Notes: generated from the sequence alone by a model not told the origin. A stretch of DNA of 64,000 nucleotides from Rhodospirillaceae bacterium (GCA_002728135.1 PBVE01000002.1:327725-391724), one strand, 5' to 3'. Positions 1 to 10,905 are shown, counted from the first letter of the stretch. A program made the numbers and translations.

Positions 1-2
1 AA

Positions 3-707
3 TTTGGTGGAAAATTGATATTAGAATGTCAATCACCTCTTAAGCGGCTACTCAACAATTTGAATGAATGCGAAGTTTATTCAAGAGGTGAAGAATTACC
101 TGATTTTGATTATCATATCCCTCTTTTAAGTATTCCAAAGATTCTAGCCACAACAATTGGTAAAATACCAAATAAAGTTCCCTATATTTTTCCATACATT
201 GAAGATGTAATGTTATATAAAAAACTAATTCAAGGCCCAGATAATTGGCTTAAAGTAGGGATATGCTGGGCTGGAAAACCTAGCCAAGGAAATGATCGAA
301 ATCGTAGCAGCGGATTAGAGCCTTTTTTATCTATACTTGGTATTAAAAATACAATTTTTTATAGTTTACAGGTTGGTCCTCGAGCTAATGAAATTAAGGA
401 ATATGGAGCGACTGGACTAATTTATGACCTGTCGGCAGATTTACATGACTTCGCACACACAGCAGCCGTAATTGATAATTTAGACCTAGTAATTTCTGTT
501 GACACATCTGTTGCTCATCTAGCAGGTGCAATGAATAAAAAATTATGGATAACACTGTGTTATACTGGAGATTGGCGTTACCTCCATAAAAAAACTACTA
601 CAGATTGGTATCCTAGTGCCGAATTAATACAACAAGAAAAATTTGGTGATTGGGAGTCAGTATTCAAAAGAATAAAAAATAAGTTAGAAAATTATAAAAA
701 AGACTAA
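3..707 (+). CDS. C-terminal part of a TPR/GT9-like glycosyltransferase (5' end outside window)
   Basis: The frame is open from the window edge, so the real start lies upstream. What is visible resembles the C-terminal half of proteins that join tetratricopeptide repeats to a heptosyltransferase/GT41-like domain: a GGKLILECQ opening, a central VGICWAGKP strand-loop, and a late DLVISVDTSVAHLAGAM motif that in this family binds the nucleotide sugar. It ends with W and K-rich sequence typical of the family. It would act in the cytoplasm on glycan or protein glycosylation, but the acceptor is unknown. The TPR half cannot be confirmed because it would be outside the window. Confidence 0.7.
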   Translation, partial: FGGKLILECQSPLKRLLNNLNECEVYSRGEELPDFDYHIPLLSIPKILATTIGKIPNKVPYIFPYIEDVMLYKKLIQGPDNWLKVGICWAGKPSQGNDRNRSSGLEPFLSILGIKNTIFYSLQVGPRANEIKEYGATGLIYDLSADLHDFAHTAAVIDNLDLVISVDTSVAHLAGAMNKKLWITLCYTGDWRYLHKKTTTDWYPSAELIQQEKFGDWESVFKRIKNKLENYKKD

Positions 708-767
708 AACTAAACTTTGGGCTCTGATTTATTTTTTTTGATAAAAAATAATGTATTGAAGGAAACG

Positions 768-796
768 TTGACGCTAACCTATTAGCACCTTATATC
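768..796 (+). promoter_or_regulatory. Candidate sigma-70 promoter of the sdh operon
   Basis: TTGACG (768-773) and TATATC (791-796) are separated by 17 nt and lie about 50 nt before sdhC. This matches the housekeeping -35/-10 layout. A near-palindrome (788-811) covers the -10 and the expected start point, which could make it a regulated promoter. Confidence 0.55.
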
Positions 797-848
797 ATGC
801 TTATGATAAGGGGTATCAAGAAGCTGCTTACAAGGGGGCATTTTATAT

Positions 849-1244
849 ATGTCAGATAACAACAGGCCTCTGTCGCCTCACCTTCAGGTGTATAGGCCAC
901 AGTTAACATCTGTATTATCAATTTTTCACCGGCTTTCTGGAATTACATTAGCAACTGGTGCTGCAATGCTAGCCTGCTGGCTTCTAACAGCTGCTGCAGG
1001 ACCAGAATATTATGAGTGGTCTAGATGGTTTTTATCATCTTGGTTAGGAATTGGCCTTTTAGCACTTTGGTCTTGGTGCCTCTTTTACCATTTATGCAAT
1101 GGTATAAGACACCTTTTTTGGGATGTAGGACTAGGTTTTTCACTTAAAGCTACTTATTTCTCAGGTATAACAATGTTAATATCCTCTGCCTTACTCACTG
1201 GGCTTTCATGGGGTATAGGCTTATCGATGTATTGTTTGAGGTAA
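849..1244 (+). CDS. sdhC: Succinate dehydrogenase cytochrome b556 subunit
   Basis: Membrane anchor subunit of complex II, which with SdhD holds heme b and passes electrons from the SdhB clusters to ubiquinone. The 131-residue protein has three hydrophobic segments and the family signature SIFHRLSG (residues 24-31), whose Ser24 and Arg28 correspond to quinone-site residues in E. coli. It also has HLCNGIRHLFWD (81-92), where His81 matches the heme ligand. It is the first gene of sdhCDAB, with sdhD 6 nt downstream. The start ATG is the first in frame and fits the family N-terminus. Confidence 0.95.
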   Translation: MSDNNRPLSPHLQVYRPQLTSVLSIFHRLSGITLATGAAMLACWLLTAAAGPEYYEWSRWFLSSWLGIGLLALWSWCLFYHLCNGIRHLFWDVGLGFSLKATYFSGITMLISSALLTGLSWGIGLSMYCLR

Positions 1245-1250
1245 AGTAAA

Positions 1251-1643
1251 ATGGGAACTAAAATGCAAAGCCCCCTAGCCCGTGTTCGCCATATGGGATC
1301 CGCTAAAGAAGGAGTAAATCATTGGTGGTGGCAACGCATCACTGCCCTAATGTTAATTCCCTTATCACTTTGGTTCGTAGCTTCAGTATGGATGATTGTA
1401 ATCTCAGGGGCTACTTACACAGAACTTGTTTCATGGCTAAATGGCCCAATTTCTGCATCATTAATGCTAATTTTTCTAGGTTCTATTTTTTTACACCTAA
1501 AACTCGGATTACAAGTTGTTATTGAAGATTATGTCCACACTAAGTGGCTAAAGTGGAGCCTGATAGTTTTACTTTTAGTTTTGACAATACTGCTCTTTAG
1601 TATTTCCATTTACTCAGTTATTGCGATCTCTTTGAGAGGATAA
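1251..1643 (+). CDS. sdhD: Succinate dehydrogenase hydrophobic membrane anchor subunit
   Basis: Second membrane anchor of complex II. The 130-residue protein has three predicted membrane helices. [17 protein letters not shown] (80-96) contains His82, the likely second heme b ligand, and Asp93-Tyr94, equivalent to the quinone-site Asp-Tyr pair of E. coli SdhD. The N-terminal [15 protein letters not shown] segment is typical of alphaproteobacterial SdhD. An alternative start is Met5. The sdhA start follows 2 nt after the stop, so the genes are probably translationally coupled. Confidence 0.95.
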   Translation: MGTKMQSPLARVRHMGSAKEGVNHWWWQRITALMLIPLSLWFVASVWMIVISGATYTELVSWLNGPISASLMLIFLGSIFLHLKLGLQVVIEDYVHTKWLKWSLIVLLLVLTILLFSISIYSVIAISLRG

Positions 1644-1645
1644 TT

Positions 1646-3439
1646 ATGTCTGCGTATCCAATTATAGAACACAATTATGATGCCCTAGTAGTTGGTGCAG
1701 GTGGTGCAGGTTTACGTGCTGCCCTTGGTCTAGTTGAAGCTGGTCTAAAAACTGCATGCATTTCAAAGTTGTTTCCTACTCGAAGTCATACTGTTGCTGC
1801 GCAGGGCGGGATTTCTGCTGCGTTGGGCAATATGGGTCAAGATGACTGGCGATGGCACATGTATGATACTGTCAAAGGTTCAGACTGGCTTGGAGATCAA
1901 GACGCAATTGAATTTATGTGTAAAGAAGCTCCTAAAGCTGTGATTGAGCTTGAACATTACGGTGTTCCATTCTCTAGAACGGAGGAGGGTAAAATTTACC
2001 AGCGTGCATTTGGGGGTATGACAACACATTTTGGAGAAGGTCAGGCGGTTAGGACATGTGCTGCTGCGGACAGAACTGGGCATGCTATTTTACATACACT
2101 TTATCAGCAAGCTCTAAAACATGAAACAGCCTTCTTTATTGAATATTTTGCACTTGACCTCATCATGGACGATGAAGGTGTTTGTAGAGGAGTAATAGCT
2201 TGGAATTTAGAAGATGGAACATTTCATATATTTAGAGCACATATGGTTATTTTAGCCACTGGTGGATATGGCAGAGCATATTTTTCAGCAACATCTGCTC
2301 ATACCTGTACAGGTGATGGAAATGCTATGGTACTCAGAGCAGGATTACCTCTGCAGGATATGGAGTTTATCCAATTTCATCCAACAGGAATTTATGGGGC
2401 TGGATGCCTAATTACAGAAGGTGTAAGGGGTGAAGGAGGTTACCTACTTAACTCTGAGGGCGAACGTTTCATGGAGAGATATGCTCCCTCCGCAAAAGAC
2501 CTCGCTTCTAGAGATGTAGTATCACGATCAATGACTTTAGAAATAAGAGAAGGTAGAGGAGTAGGGTCAGATAAAGATCATATTTTTCTGAAGCTAGATC
2601 ATTTAGGAGCAGAAGTGTTACACCAACGCCTACCGGGAATTACCGAAACTGCAAAAATCTTTGCTGGTGTTGACGCTACAAAAGAGCCCATACCTGTAAT
2701 CCCAACTGTTCATTACAATATGGGTGGTATACCAGGAAACTACCATGGAGAAATGGTAACTGTAAAAGGCGGAGATCCAAATGTTTTAGTACCAGGATTA
2801 ATGGCAGCAGGAGAAGCAGCTTGCGTATCAGTTCATGGAGCCAACAGGCTGGGCTCCAACTCGCTTCTTGATTTAGTTGTTTTTGGGAGATCTGCAGCAG
2901 ATAAAGCTGCTGCTAATGTAAATGCCGGAAGCACTCACGCCCCTCTATCAAAAAATATTTTAGATAAGACATTTAATTGGTTTGACAGGTTACGTAATGC
3001 AAATGGTTCAGACTCTGCTGCATCTATTCGTCTTGATTTACAAAGAACAATGCAAACTCATGCAGGTGTTTTTAGAACTGGAAATATAATGCAGGATGGT
3101 GTCAAGAAATTAGACAACATTTGGGAACGGTATAGAGAGAATTTAGCAGTTTCTGATAGATCACTAATTTGGAATTCTGATCTGGTTGAAACCATAGAAC
3201 TAGACAATCTACTGAGACAATCATCAGTTACATTGCATGGAGCCCTAGTTCGTGAAGAAAGTAGAGGAGCCCACGCTCGTGAGGATTATCCAGATCGAGA
3301 TGATGAAAAATGGATGAAACATACTGTCGCATGGATTGATGATGAAGGAAAATCTGTAACAATAGATTACAGACCAGTACACATGAATACACTTTCAAAC
3401 GATGTAAAGACTATCCCTCCAAAAGCTCGCGTATACTAA
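1646..3439 (+). CDS. sdhA: Succinate dehydrogenase flavoprotein subunit
   Basis: Catalytic FAD subunit that oxidises succinate to fumarate on the cytoplasmic face of the membrane. The 597-residue length is normal for the family. Visible features are the dinucleotide-binding [10 protein letters not shown] loop (17-26), the [10 protein letters not shown] segment with His48 as the covalent FAD attachment site, the [15 protein letters not shown] substrate-site block, and the C-terminal [14 protein letters not shown] motif. It is the third gene of the sdh operon, followed 19 nt later by sdhB. Confidence 0.98.
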   Translation: MSAYPIIEHNYDALVVGAGGAGLRAALGLVEAGLKTACISKLFPTRSHTVAAQGGISAALGNMGQDDWRWHMYDTVKGSDWLGDQDAIEFMCKEAPKAVIELEHYGVPFSRTEEGKIYQRAFGGMTTHFGEGQAVRTCAAADRTGHAILHTLYQQALKHETAFFIEYFALDLIMDDEGVCRGVIAWNLEDGTFHIFRAHMVILATGGYGRAYFSATSAHTCTGDGNAMVLRAGLPLQDMEFIQFHPTGIYGAGCLITEGVRGEGGYLLNSEGERFMERYAPSAKDLASRDVVSRSMTLEIREGRGVGSDKDHIFLKLDHLGAEVLHQRLPGITETAKIFAGVDATKEPIPVIPTVHYNMGGIPGNYHGEMVTVKGGDPNVLVPGLMAAGEAACVSVHGANRLGSNSLLDLVVFGRSAADKAAANVNAGSTHAPLSKNILDKTFNWFDRLRNANGSDSAASIRLDLQRTMQTHAGVFRTGNIMQDGVKKLDNIWERYRENLAVSDRSLIWNSDLVETIELDNLLRQSSVTLHGALVREESRGAHAREDYPDRDDEKWMKHTVAWIDDEGKSVTIDYRPVHMNTLSNDVKTIPPKARVY

Positions 3440-3458
3440 GTCGAAGGAATTTGATATA

Positions 3459-4238
3459 ATGGCTCAATTAGCCCTTCCCAAAAACTCAAAAATCACAAAA
3501 GGTCCCCATCACAGCTCACCGACGGACTCTGGTAATACAAAAAAATTTAAAATATATAGATATGATCCAGACAAAAAGGCTAACCCTCGGACTGAGACAT
3601 ATGACGTTGATATGAATACATGTGGACCCATGGTACTTGATGCCTTAATTAAAATAAAAAATGAAATGGACTCTACTCTAACCTTTAGGCGCTCATGTAG
3701 AGAGGGGATTTGCGGGTCTTGTGCAATGAATATTGACGGAACCAATACTCTTGCATGCACAAAACCAATTGAAGAAATGCGTGGAGAAATTAAAGTCTAT
3801 CCCCTTCCACATATGCCAGTAATTAAAGACTTAGTTCCTGATTTGACCACTTTTTACGCTCAATATAAATCCATTAAACCCTGGATGCAGACAGAAACTG
3901 CGGCTCCAGCAAATAAAGAGCGCTTACAAAGCCAAGATGATAGAGCCAAAATCGATGGTTTGTACGAGTGTATTTTGTGTGCATGCTGTTCAACAAGCTG
4001 CCCCAGCTATTGGTGGAATGGTGATAGATATCTTGGTCCAGCAATTTTACTTCAAGCTTATCGTTGGTTGATAGACAGCCGTGATGAATCAACAGGAGAA
4101 CGATTAGACAATCTAGAAGATCCATTCAGACTTTATCGCTGCCATACAATAATGAACTGTACTCGCACTTGCCCAAAAAACTTAAATCCTGCCAAGGCCA
4201 TCGGTGAAATAAAAAAAATGATGGTAATGAGACGTTAG
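3459..4238 (+). CDS. sdhB: Succinate dehydrogenase iron-sulfur subunit
   Basis: Electron-transfer subunit of complex II. All three cluster sites are visible: 2Fe-2S ligands Cys80, Cys85, Cys88 and Cys100, then Cys171, Cys174, Cys177 and Cys181 together with Cys228, Cys234 and Cys238 for the 4Fe-4S and 3Fe-4S clusters. At 259 residues the length matches alphaproteobacterial SdhB. It is the last gene of the operon, and a weak hairpin plus T-run follows about 100 nt downstream. Confidence 0.97.
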   Translation: MAQLALPKNSKITKGPHHSSPTDSGNTKKFKIYRYDPDKKANPRTETYDVDMNTCGPMVLDALIKIKNEMDSTLTFRRSCREGICGSCAMNIDGTNTLACTKPIEEMRGEIKVYPLPHMPVIKDLVPDLTTFYAQYKSIKPWMQTETAAPANKERLQSQDDRAKIDGLYECILCACCSTSCPSYWWNGDRYLGPAILLQAYRWLIDSRDESTGERLDNLEDPFRLYRCHTIMNCTRTCPKNLNPAKAIGEIKKMMVMRR

Positions 4239-4331
4239 GATATTCTAATATTTTTAAAAACCTATTTTTCATTCCATAAGTTTATTGTAATTTTTTATTT
4301 CTGCAATTTATCCTTACTTTTTAATCCTAGT

Positions 4332-4379
4332 GACTCGTTTATTATATCTTTTAAAAAAGAGTCAATTGCCCTTTTTTTT
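4332..4379 (+). terminator. Weak candidate terminator after sdhB
   Basis: An imperfect inverted repeat (GACTCGTTT at 4332-4340 against AAAAGAGTC ending at 4363) is followed 9 nt later by an eight-T run. The stem is AT-rich with one mismatch, so this is a tentative intrinsic terminator between the sdh operon and mdh. Confidence 0.35.
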
Positions 4380-4402
4380 ATCGCTGCGTAAAACCTAACT
4401 AA

Positions 4403-5371
<969 letters not shown>

Positions 5372-5474
5372 TAGGGCAAATTTATATGTTTTACTATCTG
5401 AATATAGTTACACACCAGTAATACAATGTTATAAATTTACTATACTAACTCACTAGGTTTATGGTTTTTGCAAA

Positions 5475-6641
5475 ATGAACATTCATGAATATCAAGCAAA
5501 ACAACTTCTATCTGAATATGGCGTACCTACACCAAAAGGTATAGCCGTCACTTCCCCAGACGAGATTACTCAGGCAATTAAAGATATGGGTGGGCCGATT
5601 TGGGTAATTAAAGCCCAGATTCATGCAGGTGGGCGAGGCAAAGCTGGTGGTGTAAAAGTTTGTAAAAGTTATGAAGAAGCAACTTCAGAAGCAACACAAA
5701 TGTTTGGTAAAAACTTGATAACTCATCAGACTACTTCTGCAGGTAAAGAAGTAAATAGGATTTATGTAGAAGAGGGATGTAATATTGATAATGAGTTCTA
5801 TCTTGGCTGTTTAGTTAATAGAGCTTCAGGGCAAGTAACCATAATGGCTTCTCAAGAGGGTGGGGTTGATATTGAGGAAGTCGCCGCAAATAACCCTGAA
5901 AAAATAATAAATATAAATGTGGATCCAGTAACAGGATATCAGTCTTTTCATGGACGTAGAATTGCATTTGCACTTGGCTTAACAGGACCAATAGTCAAAG
6001 ACTGTATATCTATTATAGGCAATATCTACAAAGCCTTCTGTGAAACAGATTCGAGTATATTAGAAATAAATCCGCTTGTTTTAACTAATGAAAAGAAACT
6101 AATTGCCCTTGATGCAAAAATGAATTTTGACGACAACGCCCTATTTCGTCACAAAAATATAGAAGATATGCGCGATGAAACTGAAGAAGAACCTGCTGAG
6201 CTTGAGGCAGCTAAGTTTGATCTTAGTTATATTAAACTAGATGGTAATATTGGTTGTATGGTTAACGGAGCTGGTTTAGCTATGGCAACGATGGACATCA
6301 TAAAACTTAGCGGAGGTGAACCAGCAAATTTTCTAGATGTCGGTGGTGGAGCCACAAAAGAAAAAGTTTCAGAGGCTTTTAAAATTATCCTTTCTGACAA
6401 GTCTGTAAAAGGGATTCTTGTTAATATATTTGGTGGAATTATGCGCTGTGATGTAATTGCTGAAGGAATAATTACGGCTGCGCATGAGGTAAAAATTGAC
6501 GTCCCACTTGTAGTCCGTTTAGAAGGAACTAATGTTAATGAAGGAAAGAATAAACTGAAAAACTCAGGGATTGCTGTGATTTCAGCAGATGATCTAGAAG
6601 ATGCTGCAAAAAAGATTGTTAGACTAACTTTGGGAACTTAA
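5475..6641 (+). CDS. sucC: Succinyl-CoA ligase (ADP-forming) beta subunit
   Basis: ATP-grasp subunit that binds nucleotide and forms the interface with SucD, interconverting succinyl-CoA and succinate plus ATP. The protein starts with the family signature [12 protein letters not shown]. It contains [16 protein letters not shown] (about 46-61) of the ATP-grasp fold, LEINPLVLT with its metal-binding Glu/Asn, and the C-terminal [12 protein letters not shown] loop of the CoA-ligase domain. At 388 residues it is full length. sucD starts 3 nt after its stop. Confidence 0.97.
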   Translation: MNIHEYQAKQLLSEYGVPTPKGIAVTSPDEITQAIKDMGGPIWVIKAQIHAGGRGKAGGVKVCKSYEEATSEATQMFGKNLITHQTTSAGKEVNRIYVEEGCNIDNEFYLGCLVNRASGQVTIMASQEGGVDIEEVAANNPEKIININVDPVTGYQSFHGRRIAFALGLTGPIVKDCISIIGNIYKAFCETDSSILEINPLVLTNEKKLIALDAKMNFDDNALFRHKNIEDMRDETEEEPAELEAAKFDLSYIKLDGNIGCMVNGAGLAMATMDIIKLSGGEPANFLDVGGGATKEKVSEAFKIILSDKSVKGILVNIFGGIMRCDVIAEGIITAAHEVKIDVPLVVRLEGTNVNEGKNKLKNSGIAVISADDLEDAAKKIVRLTLGT

Positions 6642-6644
6642 TCA

Positions 6645-7526
6645 ATGTCAGTACTTGTAGATAAAAACACAAAAGTAATATGTCAGGGCTTCACTGGCTC
6701 CCAGGGAACTTTTCATTCAGAACAGGCGATAATGTATGGTACACAAATGGTTGGAGGTGTTACTCCCGGTAAAGGGGGGAGTAAACATTTAAATCTGCCA
6801 ATTTTTAATACGGTCGCAGATGCTAAATCTGCAACTATGGCAGACGCAAGTGTTATTTTTGTTCCTCCTCAATTTGCTGCTGAAGCAATTTGTGAAGCGA
6901 TAAATGCTGAGATAACACTAGTGGTGTGTATCACAGAAGGCATACCTGTTTTAGATATGGTGAGGGTGAGAAGAGCTCTATCCGGATCAAGGACTCGCTT
7001 AATAGGCCCAAACTGCCCTGGTATCATTACTCCCGGTGAATGTAAGATTGGGATTATGCCAGGTCATATACATAAACCAGGTAGAATAGGAATAATCTCG
7101 CGTTCAGGAACACTAACATATGAAGCAGTGGGACAAACTACAGCTGCAGGTCTCGGACAATCAACTTGCATTGGTATTGGAGGAGACCCCGTAAATGGTA
7201 CTAATTTTATAGATTGCCTTGAATTGTTTCTATCTGACCCACAAACAGATGCTATAATTATGATTGGTGAAATTGGCGGATCTGCTGAAGAAGAGGCAGC
7301 AGAATTTATAAAATTACATAGACAAAAGAAACCCATTGTAGGATTTATAGCTGGCAAAACTGCTCCTCCTGGAAGACGTATGGGACACGCTGGTGCAATT
7401 ATAGCTGGAGGCAAAGGTGGGGCAGAAGATAAAATTGAAGCTATGAAACAAGCTGGAATAGTAGTAGCAGACTCACCAGCAGCACTCGGAACTACAATGT
7501 TAAAGCTTCTTACAAACAAACATTGA
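6645..7526 (+). CDS. sucD: Succinyl-CoA ligase (ADP-forming) alpha subunit
   Basis: CoA-binding subunit carrying the phosphohistidine. The N-terminal CoA-binding domain has [11 protein letters not shown] (14-24), then the [20 protein letters not shown] segment, and [11 protein letters not shown] near the end with His248 as the phosphorylated residue. The length of 293 residues is standard. In most alphaproteobacteria sucA and sucB follow directly; here a non-coding gap and then lpd follow. Confidence 0.97.
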   Translation: MSVLVDKNTKVICQGFTGSQGTFHSEQAIMYGTQMVGGVTPGKGGSKHLNLPIFNTVADAKSATMADASVIFVPPQFAAEAICEAINAEITLVVCITEGIPVLDMVRVRRALSGSRTRLIGPNCPGIITPGECKIGIMPGHIHKPGRIGIISRSGTLTYEAVGQTTAAGLGQSTCIGIGGDPVNGTNFIDCLELFLSDPQTDAIIMIGEIGGSAEEEAAEFIKLHRQKKPIVGFIAGKTAPPGRRMGHAGAIIAGGKGGAEDKIEAMKQAGIVVADSPAALGTTMLKLLTNKH

Positions 7527-7653
7527 AACTTCATAATTTATATTAACCGAGAAGCCAAGTACATTGTTTCATTTATACAGCTGTTTTGATTTCTTGATGT
7601 ATGGAAGTTTTTCTGAGAGTTTATCTTTAGGAGTTATATTGCACCCCATTTTT

Positions 7654-7679
7654 ATTGATAAATCAGATAATTTATCAAT
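7654..7679. repeat. 10-bp perfect inverted repeat, operator-like
   Basis: ATTGATAAAT and ATTTATCAAT are separated by 6 nt (CAGATA). No T-run follows on either side, which argues for a protein-binding site rather than a terminator. It sits about 150 nt before lpd. The regulator is unknown. Confidence 0.5.
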
Positions 7680-7738
7680 CAAGCCTTCATTAATAATAAA
7701 CTAAACCTAGATTAGGGTTATCATTTATTGAAAAAAAC

Positions 7739-7780
7739 AAATACTTATCATTCTTTATAAACATAAAATGATAAGTATTT
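7739..7780. repeat. 14-bp perfect inverted repeat upstream of lpd
   Basis: AAATACTTATCATT pairs perfectly with AATGATAAGTATTT across a 14-nt loop, 46 nt before the lpd start. On the plus strand there is no T-run after it; on the minus strand it is followed by TTTGTTTTTTT, so the shape is that of a minus-strand terminator although no minus-strand gene lies upstream. It may be an operator or a transcript-end structure. Confidence 0.5.
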
Positions 7781-7826
7781 AAGAACAATTTTGGAATTCA
7801 CACATTTCATACTCTGGGAAAGTAAA

Positions 7827-9236
7827 ATGGCTCAAAAAGACTACGACATTATAGTTATAGGAGCTGGACCGGGTGGTTATGTAGCTGCAATACGCGCTGC
7901 ACAACTTGGTTTTAGAGTGGCTTGTATAGAACAAAGGGAAACTTTAGGAGGAACCTGCTTAAATGTCGGGTGTATTCCATCCAAGGCTCTTCTACATGCT
8001 TCAGAAGAGTACTCCCAAATCGAGAAAGGGATAGAAAAGCATGGAATTAAGGTTGACGGAGTAACACTTGATCTCAAAATTATGATGGAACATAAAAATA
8101 ATATCATTGAGAAACTTACCAACGGCATTGATATGCTATTTGAAAAAAACAATATCACACATATTATAGGTAGGGGAAAAATATTAGACCAAGGTTTAGT
8201 TGCAGTAACAAATAATAAAAACGATAAAAATACTATATCTTCATCACATATAATTATTGCAACAGGTAGCAAACCAGCTACATTAGATTGTTTACCTATA
8301 GATGAATCAAGGATTGTTTCTTCTACAGGTGCCCTCAATTTTGAAAAGGTTCCAGAACATCTGGCTGTAGTAGGTGCTGGGTATATAGGCCTGGAACTAG
8401 GATCTGTATGGAAAAGATTAGGATCTAAAGTCACTGTTATTGAATTTCTTGATGAGATTACTCCTGATTTAGACAAAGAAATCGCCAATCAATTCCTCCG
8501 TATTCTAAAACGACAAAAAATCAAATTTAAACTAAACCATAAAGTTGTAGACTCAGAAATTACTTCTACAGGTGTATGTCTAAAACTTGAAAATACTGAG
8601 AATGGATCTGCTGGATCTATCGAGGCTGAGAAAGTACTTGTAGCTGCTGGAAGGAAACCATATACGACTAATTTAGGTCTAGAGACCCTAGACATAAAAA
8701 TGAACAATGGTGGTTTTATTGTTATTGATAATTTTTTTAGAACAAATGTTGAAGGGATTTACGCTATTGGTGATGTTGTTCCTGGCCCTATGCTTGCCCA
8801 TAAGGCGGAAGAAGAAGGAGTTGCTTTAGCTGAGATAATTGCCGGTAAAAACCATAATGTGAATTACAACACAATACCAAGTGTAATATATACCAATCCA
8901 GAAGTAGCCTCTGTTGGAAAAACTGAAGAACAACTTGTGGATAAAAATATCAATTTTAAAGTTGGCACTTTCCCATTTAGTGCAAACGGCCGAGCAAGAG
9001 CCATTTCTTCCACTGATGGTTTTGTTAAAATATTAGCATGCTCAGAAACAGACACTATTCTGGGTGTGCATATTATCGGAGCCGACGCTGGAACACTCAT
9101 CGCAGAAGCCGTAATGGCGATGGAATTAGGAGGGTCTGCAGAAGATATTGCCCGCACATGTCATGCACACCCAGCTCTTAACGAAGCTATAAAGGAAGCT
9201 GCGTTGGCTGTAAACAATAGAGCAATTCACTACTAA
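7827..9236 (+). CDS. lpdA: Dihydrolipoamide dehydrogenase (E3)
   Basis: Flavoprotein that reoxidises lipoyl groups of 2-oxoacid dehydrogenase complexes or the glycine cleavage system, using NAD+. Features are the FAD loop GAGPGGYVAA (12-21), the redox-active pair Cys44/Cys49 in GGTCLNVGCIPSKALL, the NAD loop GAGYIGLELGS, GDVVPGPMLAHKA, and the His448/Glu453 dyad near the C-terminus. ATG 7827 is chosen over an upstream in-frame ATG because the family N-terminus begins at MAQKDYDIIV and a GGGAAAG Shine-Dalgarno precedes it. The gene position is that of the 2-oxoglutarate dehydrogenase E3, yet E1 and E2 are not present here. Confidence 0.95.
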   Translation: MAQKDYDIIVIGAGPGGYVAAIRAAQLGFRVACIEQRETLGGTCLNVGCIPSKALLHASEEYSQIEKGIEKHGIKVDGVTLDLKIMMEHKNNIIEKLTNGIDMLFEKNNITHIIGRGKILDQGLVAVTNNKNDKNTISSSHIIIATGSKPATLDCLPIDESRIVSSTGALNFEKVPEHLAVVGAGYIGLELGSVWKRLGSKVTVIEFLDEITPDLDKEIANQFLRILKRQKIKFKLNHKVVDSEITSTGVCLKLENTENGSAGSIEAEKVLVAAGRKPYTTNLGLETLDIKMNNGGFIVIDNFFRTNVEGIYAIGDVVPGPMLAHKAEEEGVALAEIIAGKNHNVNYNTIPSVIYTNPEVASVGKTEEQLVDKNINFKVGTFPFSANGRARAISSTDGFVKILACSETDTILGVHIIGADAGTLIAEAVMAMELGGSAEDIARTCHAHPALNEAIKEAALAVNNRAIHY

Positions 9237-9247
9237 TAGATAATATT

Positions 9248-10276
9248 TTACCGGGCACGTGGATGAGAACTGGTGTAAGTCGTTATAAGAGCCGAAGCAT
9301 CTACATCAGTATATCTCTGAGTTGTTGATAAGCTGGCATGGCCTAAAAGTTCTTGAATTGAACGCAAATCACCACCATTTTGTAGCAAATGAGTAGCAAA
9401 ACTATGTCGCAATGAGTGTGGAGTTGCATTCTCTGGAAGACCCAGTCTTTGCCTCAATGTGACTACACGCTTTTGTATTACCCTTGCATTTAAAACACCA
9501 CCACGGTGACCTCTAAATAGGAGGTCATCAGCCATAAGGGTTTTGGGGTAAGAATCTATATATGATCTTATTGCATCTTGTACAATTGGCAGGGAAGGAA
9601 TAACTCTCTCTTTGCCGCCTTTGCCTTTAATGTTTAATTGCGATCTACCTTCAACCTCAGATCTTTTTAAAGATAAAGCTTCGCTAATTCTAAGGCCACA
9701 ACCATATAATAAAAACAACACAGCAACATCTCTTTTAAGCTGCCAATCCTCTGAAAGACCTGTACTATCTGATCCAGCAGCTTTAATAAGCTTTGAAACT
9801 GCCCCCTCGTCCAGAGGTCTAGGTACTGATCGTGGTATGCGTGGACTTTTAACCGCGGCAATTGAAGTCTTTCCATTAAACCCTTCCAGTTCAAGCCTTT
9901 CAAAAAAACTTCTTAATGCAGATAATGCTCGAGCTGTAGAAGCTTTTGCAAAATTTAGGTTTGCACGGTGAACTAGCCAGCCTCTAAAATCTGAGGGGTC
10001 TAAACTTGTAAGATCATCAAGACTTGGTTTATGGCCAAGATGGGAACCTAAAAAACCCATAAATGCAGCCAAATCCCTTAAATAAGCTGCAACAGAATGT
10101 TGTGACATCTGCTTTTCTTTTGCTAACCATCGATGCCAAAGTTCTATTAAAGGATAAATATCTGACGAAACTAGAAAACTCACGCCTCCAATAGAATTTT
10201 TTGCTATAATTTTTCTTTCTGCCAATGGTGATTTTTCTTTCTTATTTAAATTATTTTTTGACCTGTTTTTTCCCAA
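9248..10276 (-). CDS. xerC: Tyrosine recombinase XerC
   Basis: Site-specific recombinase that with XerD resolves chromosome dimers at dif during cell division. An N-terminal SAM-like DNA-binding domain (about 40-145) precedes the catalytic domain with Arg196 in CGLRISEAL, His287/Arg290 in [12 protein letters not shown], His313 in GHASLSTTQ, and the nucleophile Tyr322. Its location between lpd and priA is the standard chromosomal xerC site of alphaproteobacteria, so it is not a phage integrase. The ATG chosen overlaps the upstream tal gene by 31 nt, which gives a Lys-rich N-terminal tail of about 35 residues; a later non-ATG start is possible. Confidence 0.92.
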   Translation of the reverse strand: MGKNRSKNNLNKKEKSPLAERKIIAKNSIGGVSFLVSSDIYPLIELWHRWLAKEKQMSQHSVAAYLRDLAAFMGFLGSHLGHKPSLDDLTSLDPSDFRGWLVHRANLNFAKASTARALSALRSFFERLELEGFNGKTSIAAVKSPRIPRSVPRPLDEGAVSKLIKAAGSDSTGLSEDWQLKRDVAVLFLLYGCGLRISEALSLKRSEVEGRSQLNIKGKGGKERVIPSLPIVQDAIRSYIDSYPKTLMADDLLFRGHRGGVLNARVIQKRVVTLRQRLGLPENATPHSLRHSFATHLLQNGGDLRSIQELLGHASLSTTQRYTDVDASALITTYTSSHPRAR

Positions 10277-10905
10277 TCAGCCAAAAATGATGATAATCCC
10301 TTATCGGTTAGTGGATGTGAAGCCAACATTTTTAATACATTTGGAGGAACTGTAACTACATCAGCACCCAGTTTTGCTGACTCTAATACATGTAACGGAC
10401 TTCTAATAGAAGCTACTAAAACCTCTGTACTAAGGGTATCTGGATAATTATTAAAAATATTTACTATATCCTCTATTAGTCCCATTCCATTACCAGATAT
10501 ATCATCCAGACGGCCAACAAATGGTGAAATAAAAGATGCCCCTGCTTTGGCAGCTAAAAGTGCCTGAGTGGCTGAGAAACAAAGAGTTACGTTTATATTT
10601 ATTCCACTTGAAGAAAGTGCTTTACAAGCTTTTAGGCCATCCCAAGTTAATGGAACTTTTATGCAAACGTTCGGAGCAATTTTACTTAGCTTCTCTCCTT
10701 CAACAATCATCATTTTATGATCTAATGCTGTAACCTCCGCACTCACAGGGCCTTCAACCAAAGAGCAGATATTCTCTATGGTTTTAATAAAATCTTGTCC
10801 AGTCTTTGCAATTAACGACGGATTTGTAGTCACTCCGTCAAGCAAACCCGTTTCTGCAAGCTCTTTGATTTCCTCAATATTAGCTGTATCTGCAAAAAAT
10901 TTCAT
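10246..10905 (-). CDS. tal: Transaldolase (small TalC/FSA-type subfamily)
   Basis: Transfers a dihydroxyacetone unit between sugar phosphates in the non-oxidative pentose phosphate pathway. The 219-residue single-domain barrel has the Schiff-base Lys83 in [10 protein letters not shown]. Two positions separate it from fructose-6-phosphate aldolase: Glu57 where E. coli FsaA has Gln59, and Phe129 in SPFVGRLDD where FsaA has Tyr131. Both match true transaldolases, so transaldolase activity is inferred. It precedes xerC on the minus strand and is divergent from priA. Confidence 0.88.
   Translation of the reverse strand: MKFFADTANIEEIKELAETGLLDGVTTNPSLIAKTGQDFIKTIENICSLVEGPVSAEVTALDHKMMIVEGEKLSKIAPNVCIKVPLTWDGLKACKALSSSGININVTLCFSATQALLAAKAGASFISPFVGRLDDISGNGMGLIEDIVNIFNNYPDTLSTEVLVASIRSPLHVLESAKLGADVVTVPPNVLKMLASHPLTDKGLSSFLADWEKTGQKII

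Larger units (their letters stand above)
7527..7826. other. Non-coding gap between sucD and lpd with two perfect inverted repeats
   Basis: This 300-nt stretch has no reading frame that looks coding on either strand and no recognisable remnant of sucA or sucB. It carries two perfect inverted repeats (7654-7679 and 7739-7780), described separately. Confidence 0.7.

Noticed and set aside
7064..7534. 156-codon minus-strand frame opposite sucD
   Set aside because: Shadow of sucD; Pro/Ala/Ile-rich translation without pattern.
7877..8488. 203-codon open frame on the minus strand opposite lpd
   Set aside because: It is the antisense shadow of a clearly coding gene; its translation has no domain-like pattern and no start signal.
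9248..10276. Tyrosine recombinase as a sign of a mobile element
   Set aside because: It is XerC in its usual chromosomal neighbourhood, with no att-like repeats, no phage genes and no tRNA target next to it.
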